The notes beneath the pieces were generated by a model that saw only the letters and a list, made by a program, of their open reading frames with translations, was not told the DNA's origin and did no database searches. The translations under genes and the position numbers were made by a program. From assembly GCF_014205835.1 (NCBI RefSeq), contig NZ_JACHCQ010000031.1, positions 1-64,000 of the forward strand: a stretch of DNA of 64,000 bases, in the 5' to 3' direction. The first letter of the stretch is position 1; each line of letters begins with the position of its first letter. Source of the stretch: Pedobacter sp. AK013 (lineage in GTDB: Bacteria; Bacteroidota; Bacteroidia; Sphingobacteriales; Sphingobacteriaceae). Shown one piece after another: positions 35,560 through 43,491 of the stretch.

Positions 35560-36399
35560 ATGCTTCAGGAGTACCTTTTATTTAATGATGAATTTCAGGC
35601 GGTAAATGCCCCGATTTTAACAGCTTCGAATAGAAGTTTCAAATTTGGCGATGGATTGTTCGAAAGCATGCGAATGATCAATAATAAGCTGCAATTTGCC
35701 GACTTACATGCTGATAGGTTAACAGCAGGTATGAAAGCATTAAAAATTGACGGACATGCTTTAATGGATGATTATTTTCTGCGCCAAAAAACCGCCGATT
35801 TAGCAAAACGCAACAAATGGAGCGGTAATGTCCGTTTCCGCCTTTCGGTTTATAGGGGCGGAGCAGGTGTTTACACGCCCGAAATAAACAAAGCAGGTTA
35901 CATTTTAGAGGGCATTCCCTTAAAAGCATCTACATATGAGTTAAACAGCAAAGGTTTGATCATTGATGTTTTTGACGAAATGACCAAACCGGTTAATAAA
36001 CTCTCGAATTTTAAAACAGCCAATGCGCTGCTTTATGTAATGGCCGGCCTTTTTAAAAGTCAGAACCGTTTAGATGAGGCAATGATCCTGAACCAATACG
36101 GCTTTCTTTGCGAAAGCATTAGTGCAAATGTTTTTGTAGTATACAATAAACAGATTTATACACCTTCACTTGCTGAAGGCTGCATAAGTGGCGTAATGCG
36201 TACAGCCATTATGCAGTTGTGCAAAATGAACGATATGCCTTTAATCGAGGCACAAATTAACCCTGAAATATTAAAAGAAGCCGAAGAGGTTTTTATTACC
36301 AACGCTACACAAGGAATTCAATGGGTAATGGGTTACGGCCGGAAACGTTATTTTAACGAGGTATCGAAATTTTTGATTGAGAAATTGAATAATTTATAG
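35560..36399 (+). CDS. Class IV aminotransferase (BCAT/aminodeoxychorismate lyase type)
   Basis: PLP enzyme of fold type IV, 279 aa. SFKFGDGLFESMR near residue 26 is the family start signature, the PLP Lys lies in KLSNFKTANALLYV (near 149), and CESISANVF and LAEGCISGVMR follow. Sequence details fit aminodeoxychorismate lyase (PabC) as well as branched-chain or D-amino acid aminotransferases. It begins 3 nt after rluD. As pabB is in this window without pabC nearby, supplying 4-aminobenzoate is a reasonable guess. Confidence 0.8.
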   Translation: MLQEYLLFNDEFQAVNAPILTASNRSFKFGDGLFESMRMINNKLQFADLHADRLTAGMKALKIDGHALMDDYFLRQKTADLAKRNKWSGNVRFRLSVYRGGAGVYTPEINKAGYILEGIPLKASTYELNSKGLIIDVFDEMTKPVNKLSNFKTANALLYVMAGLFKSQNRLDEAMILNQYGFLCESISANVFVVYNKQIYTPSLAEGCISGVMRTAIMQLCKMNDMPLIEAQINPEILKEAEEVFITNATQGIQWVMGYGRKRYFNEVSKFLIEKLNNL

Positions 36400-36439
36400 T
36401 GCTATCCATGGTCTCTAGTCAAGAGATCAGATGTCGGTC

Positions 36440-36463
36440 GTCATGCTGAATTTAGTTCAGCAT
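36440..36463. repeat. CGTCATGCTGAA palindromic repeat
   Basis: ATGCTGAA / TTCAGCAT arms of 8 bp with loop TTTAG, preceded by CGTC. It is the clearest single copy of the dispersed family. Confidence 0.7.
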
Positions 36464-36531
36464 CTTTCATGCTATATAGATACTTTCATATCAGCAACAG
36501 CGAGCTGAGATTTTTAGCCTAAGCTGATCAA

Positions 36532-36670
36532 TTTTTTGGAAAGCAATACCTGTGCTAATCGGTTCTGATAGTCCCGCCCTTTGCTTAATCCCGATAAACT
36601 TAATTAGAAAACTAAAAAAATACTTAATCGGGATAACGCTGTCGGTCGGGTTTATTTAACAACGGACAGT
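36532..36670 (+). repeat. Dispersed intergenic repeat, copy A
   Basis: Starts TTTTTTGGAAAGCA, contains CCCGCCCTTTGCTTAATCCC and, after ~30 AT-rich bases, AATCGGGATAACGCTG then TCGGTCGGGTTTATTT. AATCCCGAT and ATCGGGAT pair as an inverted repeat. It aligns with 51001-51145. Confidence 0.75.
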
Positions 36671-36912
36671 TATTCTATGATACTATGCAATTTAAATCCA
36701 AATAATTGCACTGTTGAGGCCATTTAAACACGATAAATGCGAGATGCCAACTCCCTTCAATTTTTGAATGAGAAACTGAAGGGTTTGTAATAACTTCCCC
36801 TAGAAAGCAATTCATTTGCTTCGGCGATGTTACATTTATTTCTATCGGTTTGTGTATATCTAAACTATATTTTTAGTATTATTGGTTACACACACACACA
36901 AATTTAACCGAA

Positions 36913-37659
36913 ATGAAAAAATTACTCATTCTCGTAATGGCTTGCTATGGCCTGAACGCTCGTTCGCAGCAGTTGAACGAATCCAGAAACTTTCTGTACT
37001 TCTATTCAGATTCTACAGTTTATGCACAAAAGATTAGGTTACGCCCCGATTTTACCGGCGGGTGGTCACTCCGGGCCGATTCAAGGCGGGTACCGGTGGC
37101 ACAGGTCAAATTCTTTAACAATGAGGATGGCTTTTTTGCGAATACCCGAAAACTCAGCCTTTTGCGAGAGGCCTCTTTTGCTGAGCGGATTATTGAAGGT
37201 AAGCTCAATCTTTATCAGGAAGTGATTTATGATGATGTTCCGATGGAAGGTGAATATTATGGATTTAGAGATTATAGGCGGCAGGCAGTAAACAACCGGA
37301 TGTTTATTAACAAAGGATATGCCGATTTAAAAAGGGTAAATTATCGTAATTTAAACGAAGCTATGGCTGATAATCCGAAAAGTTTAGCGCTGTTAAGGCG
37401 ATATAGGAATACTAAAATTACAGGCATTGCCATGTACGTAGCAGCAGGAGCTGCAATTATCGCTAGTGGCATTACACTGATGTCGGAAGGTAAACAAGTA
37501 GGTACTACATTCGGTAGTATGCCAAAATACGCAGACCGCAATTACACGGGCAGTTTTGTTTTGTTAGGCTTGGGTGCTGGTTTAAGTTTAGGAGGATTTC
37601 TGGTAGGTGAATCGGGCAAGAAAAATATAGAAAGGGCCATCGATCATTATAACCGCTAG
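36913..37659 (+). CDS. Secreted protein of unknown function with C-terminal membrane segments
   Basis: 248 aa with a signal peptide (residues 1-18, ending NARSQQ). The N-terminal half is soluble and strand-rich (FLYFYSDSTVYAQKIRLR, REASFAERIIEGKLNLYQEVIY). Near 170-195 and 215-235 are two hydrophobic Gly/Ala-rich segments (AMYVAAGAAIIASGI, FVLLGLGAGLSLGGFLVG). I recognise no family. It may be anchored in the outer or inner membrane. It ends at a strong hairpin. Confidence 0.6.
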   Translation: MKKLLILVMACYGLNARSQQLNESRNFLYFYSDSTVYAQKIRLRPDFTGGWSLRADSRRVPVAQVKFFNNEDGFFANTRKLSLLREASFAERIIEGKLNLYQEVIYDDVPMEGEYYGFRDYRRQAVNNRMFINKGYADLKRVNYRNLNEAMADNPKSLALLRRYRNTKITGIAMYVAAGAAIIASGITLMSEGKQVGTTFGSMPKYADRNYTGSFVLLGLGAGLSLGGFLVGESGKKNIERAIDHYNR

Positions 37660-37670
37660 CGTTTAAAATG

Positions 37671-37713
37671 ATAACCAGACAGCGCCTAGTTAAGTCTGTC
37701 TGGTTATTTTATT
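37671..37713. terminator. Terminator between the 248-aa protein gene and fmt
   Basis: ATAACCAGACAG / CTGTCTGGTTAT, 12-bp perfect stem with a 13-nt loop followed by TTTTATT. It is placed between convergent genes. Confidence 0.85.
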
Positions 37714-37731
37714 CCAAGCGATGTAAAAGCT

Positions 37732-38640
37732 TTACAAGCGCATACCCCTTAAAAAATCCTCAATCAGCATCCGTTTTTTACCTTCATACTGAATATCTAA
37801 AAGTTTGATAAAGCCATCTTTTGCAGCAAATTTTAAATAGGTTTTACCATCTGTTAAAAAGCCTCCGGCAACAATGCCTGGTTCTTTATCTTCTATTTCG
37901 GCCTTGAATATCTTTAGGGTTTTATCGTTTAAAAAAGTAAAGGCAGTAGGGTATGGGCTCAGTCCGCGGATTAAGTTATAAATCGGCTGCGCCTGATTGT
38001 TCCAGTCAATTTTGCAATCATCTTTGAAAATTTTAGGCGCATGTTTTAAATCGCCACTTTGTGGCTGAGGTTGTTCGCTAACCTCACCGGCCTCAATCGT
38101 TTTAAGTGTTTTTACCAGTAGGTTGGCACCAATGTGCATCAGTTTATCGTGCAGGTCGCCGGCGGTTTCGTCATCAGCAATGGCAACACTATCGCTCATG
38201 ATAATATTACCGGTATCAATTTCATGTGTAAGGAAAAATGTGGTTACACCACTTTCTTTCTCGCCGTTAATAATGGCATGGTTTATCGGTGCGGCTCCAC
38301 GATATTGTGGTAAAAGTGAGCCATGGAGATTAATAGTTCCGTTTGGTGGCATATTCCATACCACTTCCGGTAACATTCTAAAAGCCACTACAACTTGTAA
38401 ATCGGCTTTATAGCTGGCAAGGATTTTGAGAAATTCAGGGTTTTTTAGTTTTTCGGGCTGTAACACCGGAATGTTTTTTTCTACAGCATATTTTTTTACC
38501 GCGCTTTCATTCAGTTTTTGACCACGGCCTGCAGGTTTATCTGGCGCAGTAACTACTGCAACTACATCGAAATTGGCTTGTACCAATGCATCTAAAGAGG
38601 CTACCGCAAAATCGGGCGTACCCATAAAAACTATTTTCAT
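37732..38640 (-). CDS. fmt: Methionyl-tRNA formyltransferase
   Basis: Formylates initiator Met-tRNA using 10-formyltetrahydrofolate. IVFMGTPDFAV at the N-terminus, HGSLLPQYRGAAPINHAI (catalytic Asn/His region near residue 108), and the C-terminal OB-like domain are present, in a length of 302 aa. A later block, LIRGLSPYPTAFTF, is also a family signature. It stands alone, divergent from topoisomerase IB; def is not adjacent. Confidence 0.95.
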   Translation of the reverse strand: MKIVFMGTPDFAVASLDALVQANFDVVAVVTAPDKPAGRGQKLNESAVKKYAVEKNIPVLQPEKLKNPEFLKILASYKADLQVVVAFRMLPEVVWNMPPNGTINLHGSLLPQYRGAAPINHAIINGEKESGVTTFFLTHEIDTGNIIMSDSVAIADDETAGDLHDKLMHIGANLLVKTLKTIEAGEVSEQPQPQSGDLKHAPKIFKDDCKIDWNNQAQPIYNLIRGLSPYPTAFTFLNDKTLKIFKAEIEDKEPGIVAGGFLTDGKTYLKFAAKDGFIKLLDIQYEGKKRMLIEDFLRGMRL

Positions 38641-38731
38641 AATGAAAGTGTTGTGTTTCTAAAATAACGTGGCTACCCACGTTTAAGTTCTGCAAAATAA
38701 CTAAAAATAAACCCATACTTATAGGCAAAAA

Positions 38732-39775
38732 ATGGTTCAAGGCAAAGATGTTGTTCGGGCAAGTGGATTGGTGTATGTAACTGATGGCATGCCTGGTATT
38801 TACCGTAAAGGAAAACCAGGTAAATTTTATTATGAAGATAAAGATGGGAACAAAATAACAGCAGAGAAACACCTTGAGCGGATAAAAGCCTTAGTTATTC
38901 CACCCGCATGGCAAAATGTATGGATAGCCAATAAACCTAATGCATACCTGCAGGTTACGGGGATTGATGCTGCTGGTAGGAAACAATATAAATACCACTC
39001 CAAATGGACTAGTCGCCGCTCAGAAGATAAATATTTTCGCCTTCTCGAATTTGGTAAAGCCCTGCCTAAAGCTCGGAAAAACTTACAGAAAGACCTTCGC
39101 CGAAAAGATTTTGATGAGCGTAAGGTATTGGCCATTTCGGTAGATGTGCTCCAGAAAACATTGATTAGGGTAGGCAACGAAAGTTATAAGCAATTGTATG
39201 GCTCTTTCGGCCTTACCACTCTGCGAGATAAGCACGTAAAAATAAATGGCAGTAAAATTACCATGGATTTTGTGGGTAAAAAAGGAGTGCGGCAAAAAGT
39301 AGAGCTGAACGACGGTACACTGGCCAGATTGGTTAAAAAATGCCGGGATATTCCAGGGCAGGAACTTTTTCAGTTTTACACCAATGGCAACGAACATAAA
39401 AGCATCGATTCAGGTAAAATAAATGCCTACATTAAAGAAATTACAGGCGATGATTTCACAGCAAAAGATTTCAGGACCTGGGGTGGTACCCTCGAAGCCA
39501 TGCGCCAGTTTGCCCAGTGCCAGTTTAATGAAAATGCGGGTCTAAACAGTAAAAAAACAATTGTTGCCGTTTTAGACTGCGTAGCCAAAAAACTAGGTAA
39601 TACCCGTGCAGTATGTAAAAGCTCTTATGTTTACCCGCTTTTGCTCACGGCTTACGAGAACAATCAACTGGAAAAATACCTGAAAAAGATGAATAATAAT
39701 TCGCTTAAGGGTAAAGTTAGCTTGGAACACAACGAAAAGGTGTTATTATCTTTTTTAAAATCAGGTAGTAAGTAA
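38732..39775 (+). CDS. DNA topoisomerase IB (poxvirus/Deinococcus type)
   Basis: 347 aa. Relaxes supercoils through a 3'-phosphotyrosyl intermediate. The N-terminal domain includes GIYRKGKPGKFYYED. Catalytic residues are Arg in LIRVGNESY (near residue 142), Lys in LRDKHVKI, Arg in FRTWGGTLEA (near 245) and the Tyr in CKSSYVYP (near 300). This is a small bacterial TopIB, scattered in Bacteroidota and often acquired horizontally. No operon partner is seen; the PAS kinase gene starts 31 nt later behind its own -7 box. Confidence 0.92.
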   Translation: MVQGKDVVRASGLVYVTDGMPGIYRKGKPGKFYYEDKDGNKITAEKHLERIKALVIPPAWQNVWIANKPNAYLQVTGIDAAGRKQYKYHSKWTSRRSEDKYFRLLEFGKALPKARKNLQKDLRRKDFDERKVLAISVDVLQKTLIRVGNESYKQLYGSFGLTTLRDKHVKINGSKITMDFVGKKGVRQKVELNDGTLARLVKKCRDIPGQELFQFYTNGNEHKSIDSGKINAYIKEITGDDFTAKDFRTWGGTLEAMRQFAQCQFNENAGLNSKKTIVAVLDCVAKKLGNTRAVCKSSYVYPLLLTAYENNQLEKYLKKMNNNSLKGKVSLEHNEKVLLSFLKSGSK

Positions 39776-39784
39776 AAAAGCGAT

Positions 39785-39792
39785 TATATTTG
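39785..39792 (+). promoter_or_regulatory. Candidate -7 box for the PAS histidine kinase
   Basis: TATATTTG fits TAnnTTTG, 14 nt before the ATG. No good -33 TTG was found. Confidence 0.35.
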
Positions 39793-39806
39793 TTTTTTAT
39801 CCTGTT

Positions 39807-41666
39807 ATGCTAATTAATCTCGACGATACAGCCAATATTTTTAACACGCTTATAGAAGAGTCTCCAATGCCAATTGCACTTTATATTGGCGAAAATATGG
39901 TTATTCAGGTGGCCAACAGGGCTATGCTTAAAGCCTGGGGGAGAGATGCATCGGTAATAGGTAAAGAATTGGCCCTGGCACTGCCCGAGTTAAAAGATCA
40001 GCCATTTCTTAATATCCTCAACCAGGTAAGAAATACCGCTGTGGCTTACGAAGCCAAAGAAGATAAGGTGGTACTTTTAAATGATAATGTACTCCAAACC
40101 TTCTATTTCGATTTTATTTATAAACCATTAATGGATACCGACGGAAAGGTTTGGGGCATTTTAAATAATGCTACCGATGTAACCGAACTGGTAAATGCTA
40201 AGTTTAAAGTAGAGCAAAGTGAGGCCTTGTTTAGGCAAATGATTTATGATGCGCCCGTAGCCATTGGCATTTTGAGGGGGAGAGATTTTATTATAGAAGA
40301 TGCCAATGATGATTTGTTAAAAATATGGGGAAAAAGCAAAGCTATAATTGGTTTAAAACTTTTAGATGGATTGCCTGAAATTGCTGGTCAACCTTTTCCT
40401 GAACTTTTGCTACAGGTTTACGATAGCGGGATTGCCCATTATGGTTACGAAACGATGGCCCGGCTGGAGCGCAACGGCGTTTTAGGCGATTTTTATTTCA
40501 ACTTTGTTTACGACCCGATTTTTGGTCAGGATGGCCAGGTTTCTGGTATTATGGTAGTTGCCAACGAAATTACTTTACAGGTTATTTCAAAAATGGAAGC
40601 TGCTAAAAGCGAAGAACGTTTTCGGAATTTTCTTTATGATATCCCCATGGCCACCGCTTATTATGAAACTGAAAATATTATCATCAGGCTGGCTAATGAT
40701 GAAATGCTCCGGTTTTGGGACAAAGATAAAAGTGTGATCGGCAAAACCGTTGAAGAAGCTATACCCGAATTAAACGTACAACCATTCGTTGGTATTTTAA
40801 AAGAAGTGTACCGTACCGGAATTACCTATCATGCCGATCAGGAAGAAGCCCGTTTACTGGTTGATGGTCATGAAGAAAAACGTTGGTTCAGCTTTACATA
40901 TAAACCGCTTAAAGATTCGAATGGTGAGGTATATGCCATTATTCATGCCGCAATGGATGTTACCAAGCAAGTGCAGTTACAACAGCAAAAAGACGAATTT
41001 TTGGGGATTGCCAGCCACGAATTAAAAACACCGGTAACCAGTATTAAAGCTTATGCTCAGGTGCTCGAACGCATGATTAGAAATGAAGGCGATGAGAAAA
41101 AGGCAAATATGGTTCGCAAGATGGATCAGCAGTTAAACAGGCTGACCGGATTGATTGGCGATTTATTGGATGTTACCAAAATTCAATCAGGCAAAATGAC
41201 TTTTAACCCCGTAGAATTTAATTTTGATGCAGCGGTTGAAGAAATTGTAGGAGAAATGCAGCACATCAGTTCTAAACACAGAATTATTTGCAGTTTATCT
41301 AGTAAAGCGGTTGTTTATGCCGATAAGGAGCGTATTGGACAGGTAATAATTAATTTTCTATCCAATGCAATTAAATACTCAACCGATGCCAACGAGATAG
41401 ATGTAACTACATTTAATCAGGATGGAGAGGTTGTTTTAAGTGTTAAAGATTATGGCATCGGAATTTCGAAGGACATGCAACACCTGGTATTTGATCAGTT
41501 TTACCGAATAGACGGAAATTTACAGCATACCTATCCCGGTTTGGGCTTAGGCCTTTACATCTCGTCCGAAATTATTAAAAGTGAGGGTGGCAGAATTTGG
41601 GTTGAAAGCACAGCCGGACAGGGTGCTACTTTTTTCTTTGCGCTAAAAATAAAATCGTTCAGATAA
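39807..41666 (+). CDS. Triple-PAS sensor histidine kinase, orphan
   Basis: 619 aa, cytosolic (no transmembrane segment or signal peptide). Three PAS domains at about residues 8-130, 135-262 and 268-395 share a repeated core (WGRDASVIGKELALALPEL, WGKSKAIIGLKLLDGLPEI, WDKDKSVIGKTVEEAIPEL). A HisKA domain with FLGIASHELKTPVTS (phosphorylated His near 407) and a HATPase with DYGIGIS and GLGLGLYIS follow. No response regulator gene is adjacent. The signal is unknown. Internal duplication of one PAS unit is the simplest origin. Confidence 0.9.
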   Translation: MLINLDDTANIFNTLIEESPMPIALYIGENMVIQVANRAMLKAWGRDASVIGKELALALPELKDQPFLNILNQVRNTAVAYEAKEDKVVLLNDNVLQTFYFDFIYKPLMDTDGKVWGILNNATDVTELVNAKFKVEQSEALFRQMIYDAPVAIGILRGRDFIIEDANDDLLKIWGKSKAIIGLKLLDGLPEIAGQPFPELLLQVYDSGIAHYGYETMARLERNGVLGDFYFNFVYDPIFGQDGQVSGIMVVANEITLQVISKMEAAKSEERFRNFLYDIPMATAYYETENIIIRLANDEMLRFWDKDKSVIGKTVEEAIPELNVQPFVGILKEVYRTGITYHADQEEARLLVDGHEEKRWFSFTYKPLKDSNGEVYAIIHAAMDVTKQVQLQQQKDEFLGIASHELKTPVTSIKAYAQVLERMIRNEGDEKKANMVRKMDQQLNRLTGLIGDLLDVTKIQSGKMTFNPVEFNFDAAVEEIVGEMQHISSKHRIICSLSSKAVVYADKERIGQVIINFLSNAIKYSTDANEIDVTTFNQDGEVVLSVKDYGIGISKDMQHLVFDQFYRIDGNLQHTYPGLGLGLYISSEIIKSEGGRIWVESTAGQGATFFFALKIKSFR

Positions 41667-41694
41667 TACAACTGGCTGTAATTTAAAAGATCAT

Positions 41695-41901
41695 TTATGC
41701 TTTAGGAGCTTTCTTGATCGGGTGCACCGGCTGTTCTTCGTTCTCACGCTGTTTAGCTGGATTATTCGTTCGAACGGGCTTATTGGGTAAACTGTCGTTT
41801 TCCTTTCTAACCGTTTTATGGTCAATAGGTTCTCGGCCTTTAGGTACCTCTTCCTGGTAATTACTTCCGGGTTTATCGCTTTTAACTTTTGGACCGCTCA
41901 T
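41695..41901 (-). CDS. Short disordered proline- and lysine-rich protein
   Basis: 68 aa from the ATG at 41901 (MSGPKVKSDKPGSNYQEEV), nearly all Lys, Pro, Glu, Asn and Gln, without hydrophobic segments. It is probably intrinsically disordered. The frame extends upstream to 41940, but the added residues come from a repeat-like tract, so I prefer the later ATG. Function is unknown, and coding status is moderate. Confidence 0.5.
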   Translation of the reverse strand: MSGPKVKSDKPGSNYQEEVPKGREPIDHKTVRKENDSLPNKPVRTNNPAKQRENEEQPVHPIKKAPKA

Positions 41902-41908
41902 AACTAAA

Positions 41909-41933
41909 ATGATTGAATTTTGAATGATTGAAT
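41909..41933. repeat. Direct repeats ATGATTGAAT (x2)
   Basis: Two copies of ATGATTGAAT separated by 5 nt, just upstream of the 68-aa gene start. They are the reverse complement of units in 42003-42042. Confidence 0.6.
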
Positions 41934-42002
41934 TGCACAACGCTTATCAATTTAAATAATAACAAACCTCGATCCGTTAAGTTTGAAAATATTGCAAGGG
42001 TT

Positions 42003-42042
42003 ATTCAATCATTCTCTCATTCAATCCCTCTCTCATTCAATA
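42003..42042. repeat. Octamer tract ATTCAATC / ATTCTCTC
   Basis: Five near-tandem 8-nt units of the form ATTCAATC, ATTCTCTC and CCTCTCTC, running up to the stop codon of the NamZ-like gene. With 41909-41933 it can pair into a long hairpin. Confidence 0.6.
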
Positions 42043-42043
42043 A

Positions 42044-43318
42044 TTAATTGTAAAGCAAGTATTTCTTACGCATGGTTTTGTAGGTACTTAGGCCTGGTTC
42101 CCAGCTCGCTCTAATTTCTGCTTCACTTTTTCCATCAATTACCTGTTGCCTAAAATCTGCCACACCAACCAATCTTTCAATAGTCCCCATTTCTTTACTT
42201 AATTTACTATTAAAGAAATCTTCCTTTTTTGGTGATGCCTGATACAGTTCGATTAACCAGCTAATATTTACCTGTTTAGATTTTATCAGTTTTGAGGTAT
42301 CGTAAGTTCTTAAATCCAAGCCATAACAAACCTGATCTTGAAATAATGGCGTTTCAGACATTCCTTTTATGCTTTTGGGCGTAAAACTGAAATCGAATTT
42401 CCCTTTTAAGTAAGGTGCCCCAACAACAGTAAAAGGAAACATTGTTCCCCGACCGTGATTTAAATAAGTACCCTCAAATAAACAGGTAGATGGATAAAGT
42501 AAAATAGATTGCTGCGTATTCAGATTTGGAGAAGGTTTAACAGGTAAAGTATACGCCATATCATGATTGTAATTGGCATTTTTGATAATGGTAATCTTGC
42601 ACTTCACTTTATCTTTTAACCAGCCTTCGCCATTTAGCATTTGTGCATATTCGCCAACTGTTAAGCCATGAGCAATTGGAATAGGCTGCACACCAATACC
42701 CGATTTAAATTTTGGATCTAATATCGGCCCATCAATTAAATAGCCATTTGGATTGGGGCGGTCTAAAATCAATAATGTTTTATTGTTCGCGGCACAAGCT
42801 TCCATAACACGCTGTAAGGTATTAATATAAGTGTAAAAACGAACGCCAACATCTTGGATGTCAAATACCATAATGTCGATGTCTGCTAAGTCTTCAGCAG
42901 TGGGTGTGCTGTGTTTACCATAAAGTGAAATGGCTTTAATACCTGTTTTGGTATCAATATCATCATTAACGGTAACACCTGCGCTGGCATTCCCTCTAAA
43001 ACCATGCTCAGGACCAAATATTTTCTGGATTTTAACACCCCGTTTCAGCAGGCTATCAACTGAAGTCTGCGTACCAATAATCGATGTGGGGTTAACCACC
43101 ATACCAACACGTTTACCTTTTAATAGCGGAAGATATTTTTCGGTCTGCTCTGCACCGGTTTTAATTGCTGATGGGAGCTTAACAGTCTTGATCATCAATT
43201 TTCTGTTTTCCGGGCTTTTCTTGCCAAGAACTTCCTGTTCGAGTGGTTTGGGTTGTCCGCAGGCAGATAATGCAATTAAACTGGTTAAAGCAAAGCTGAT
43301 GTAATTTTTCATTTTCAA
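42044..43318 (-). CDS. DUF1343 lipoprotein, NamZ-like exo-beta-N-acetylmuramidase
   Basis: 424 aa. Lipoprotein (LIALSACGQP, Cys20). The DUF1343/GH171 domain shows GKRVGMVVNPTSI, the active-site motif FGPEHGFRGNASAG (near residue 115), VFDIQDVGVRFYTYI, LDRPNPNG, and GLTVGEYAQMLNGE. This family removes terminal N-acetylmuramic acid from peptidoglycan fragments. It is attached to a membrane on the periplasmic side. Complete and monocistronic. Confidence 0.88.
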   Translation of the reverse strand: MKMKNYISFALTSLIALSACGQPKPLEQEVLGKKSPENRKLMIKTVKLPSAIKTGAEQTEKYLPLLKGKRVGMVVNPTSIIGTQTSVDSLLKRGVKIQKIFGPEHGFRGNASAGVTVNDDIDTKTGIKAISLYGKHSTPTAEDLADIDIMVFDIQDVGVRFYTYINTLQRVMEACAANNKTLLILDRPNPNGYLIDGPILDPKFKSGIGVQPIPIAHGLTVGEYAQMLNGEGWLKDKVKCKITIIKNANYNHDMAYTLPVKPSPNLNTQQSILLYPSTCLFEGTYLNHGRGTMFPFTVVGAPYLKGKFDFSFTPKSIKGMSETPLFQDQVCYGLDLRTYDTSKLIKSKQVNISWLIELYQASPKKEDFFNSKLSKEMGTIERLVGVADFRQQVIDGKSEAEIRASWEPGLSTYKTMRKKYLLYN

Positions 43319-43491
43319 TATTATTCTAATCTTCCGGTATTATAACAAAACAATTTACAATATATTTTAATTATGCTATTGGTATTTCTTCGTTATAACT
43401 TAATAATTGATGTTTAAAGTTGGTTATTTATTTTCGAAAATGCCATTTTTAAAAAGGAATTGAGCATTTTTGTTAATACAAATTGATTAAA

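Larger units (their letters stand above)
36400..36912. other. Intergenic region with palindrome and repeat element
   Basis: No gene is seen. It holds a CGTCATGCTGAA hairpin (36440-36463), the repeat copy at 36532-36670, and a short (CA)n tract just before the downstream gene. Confidence 0.5.
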
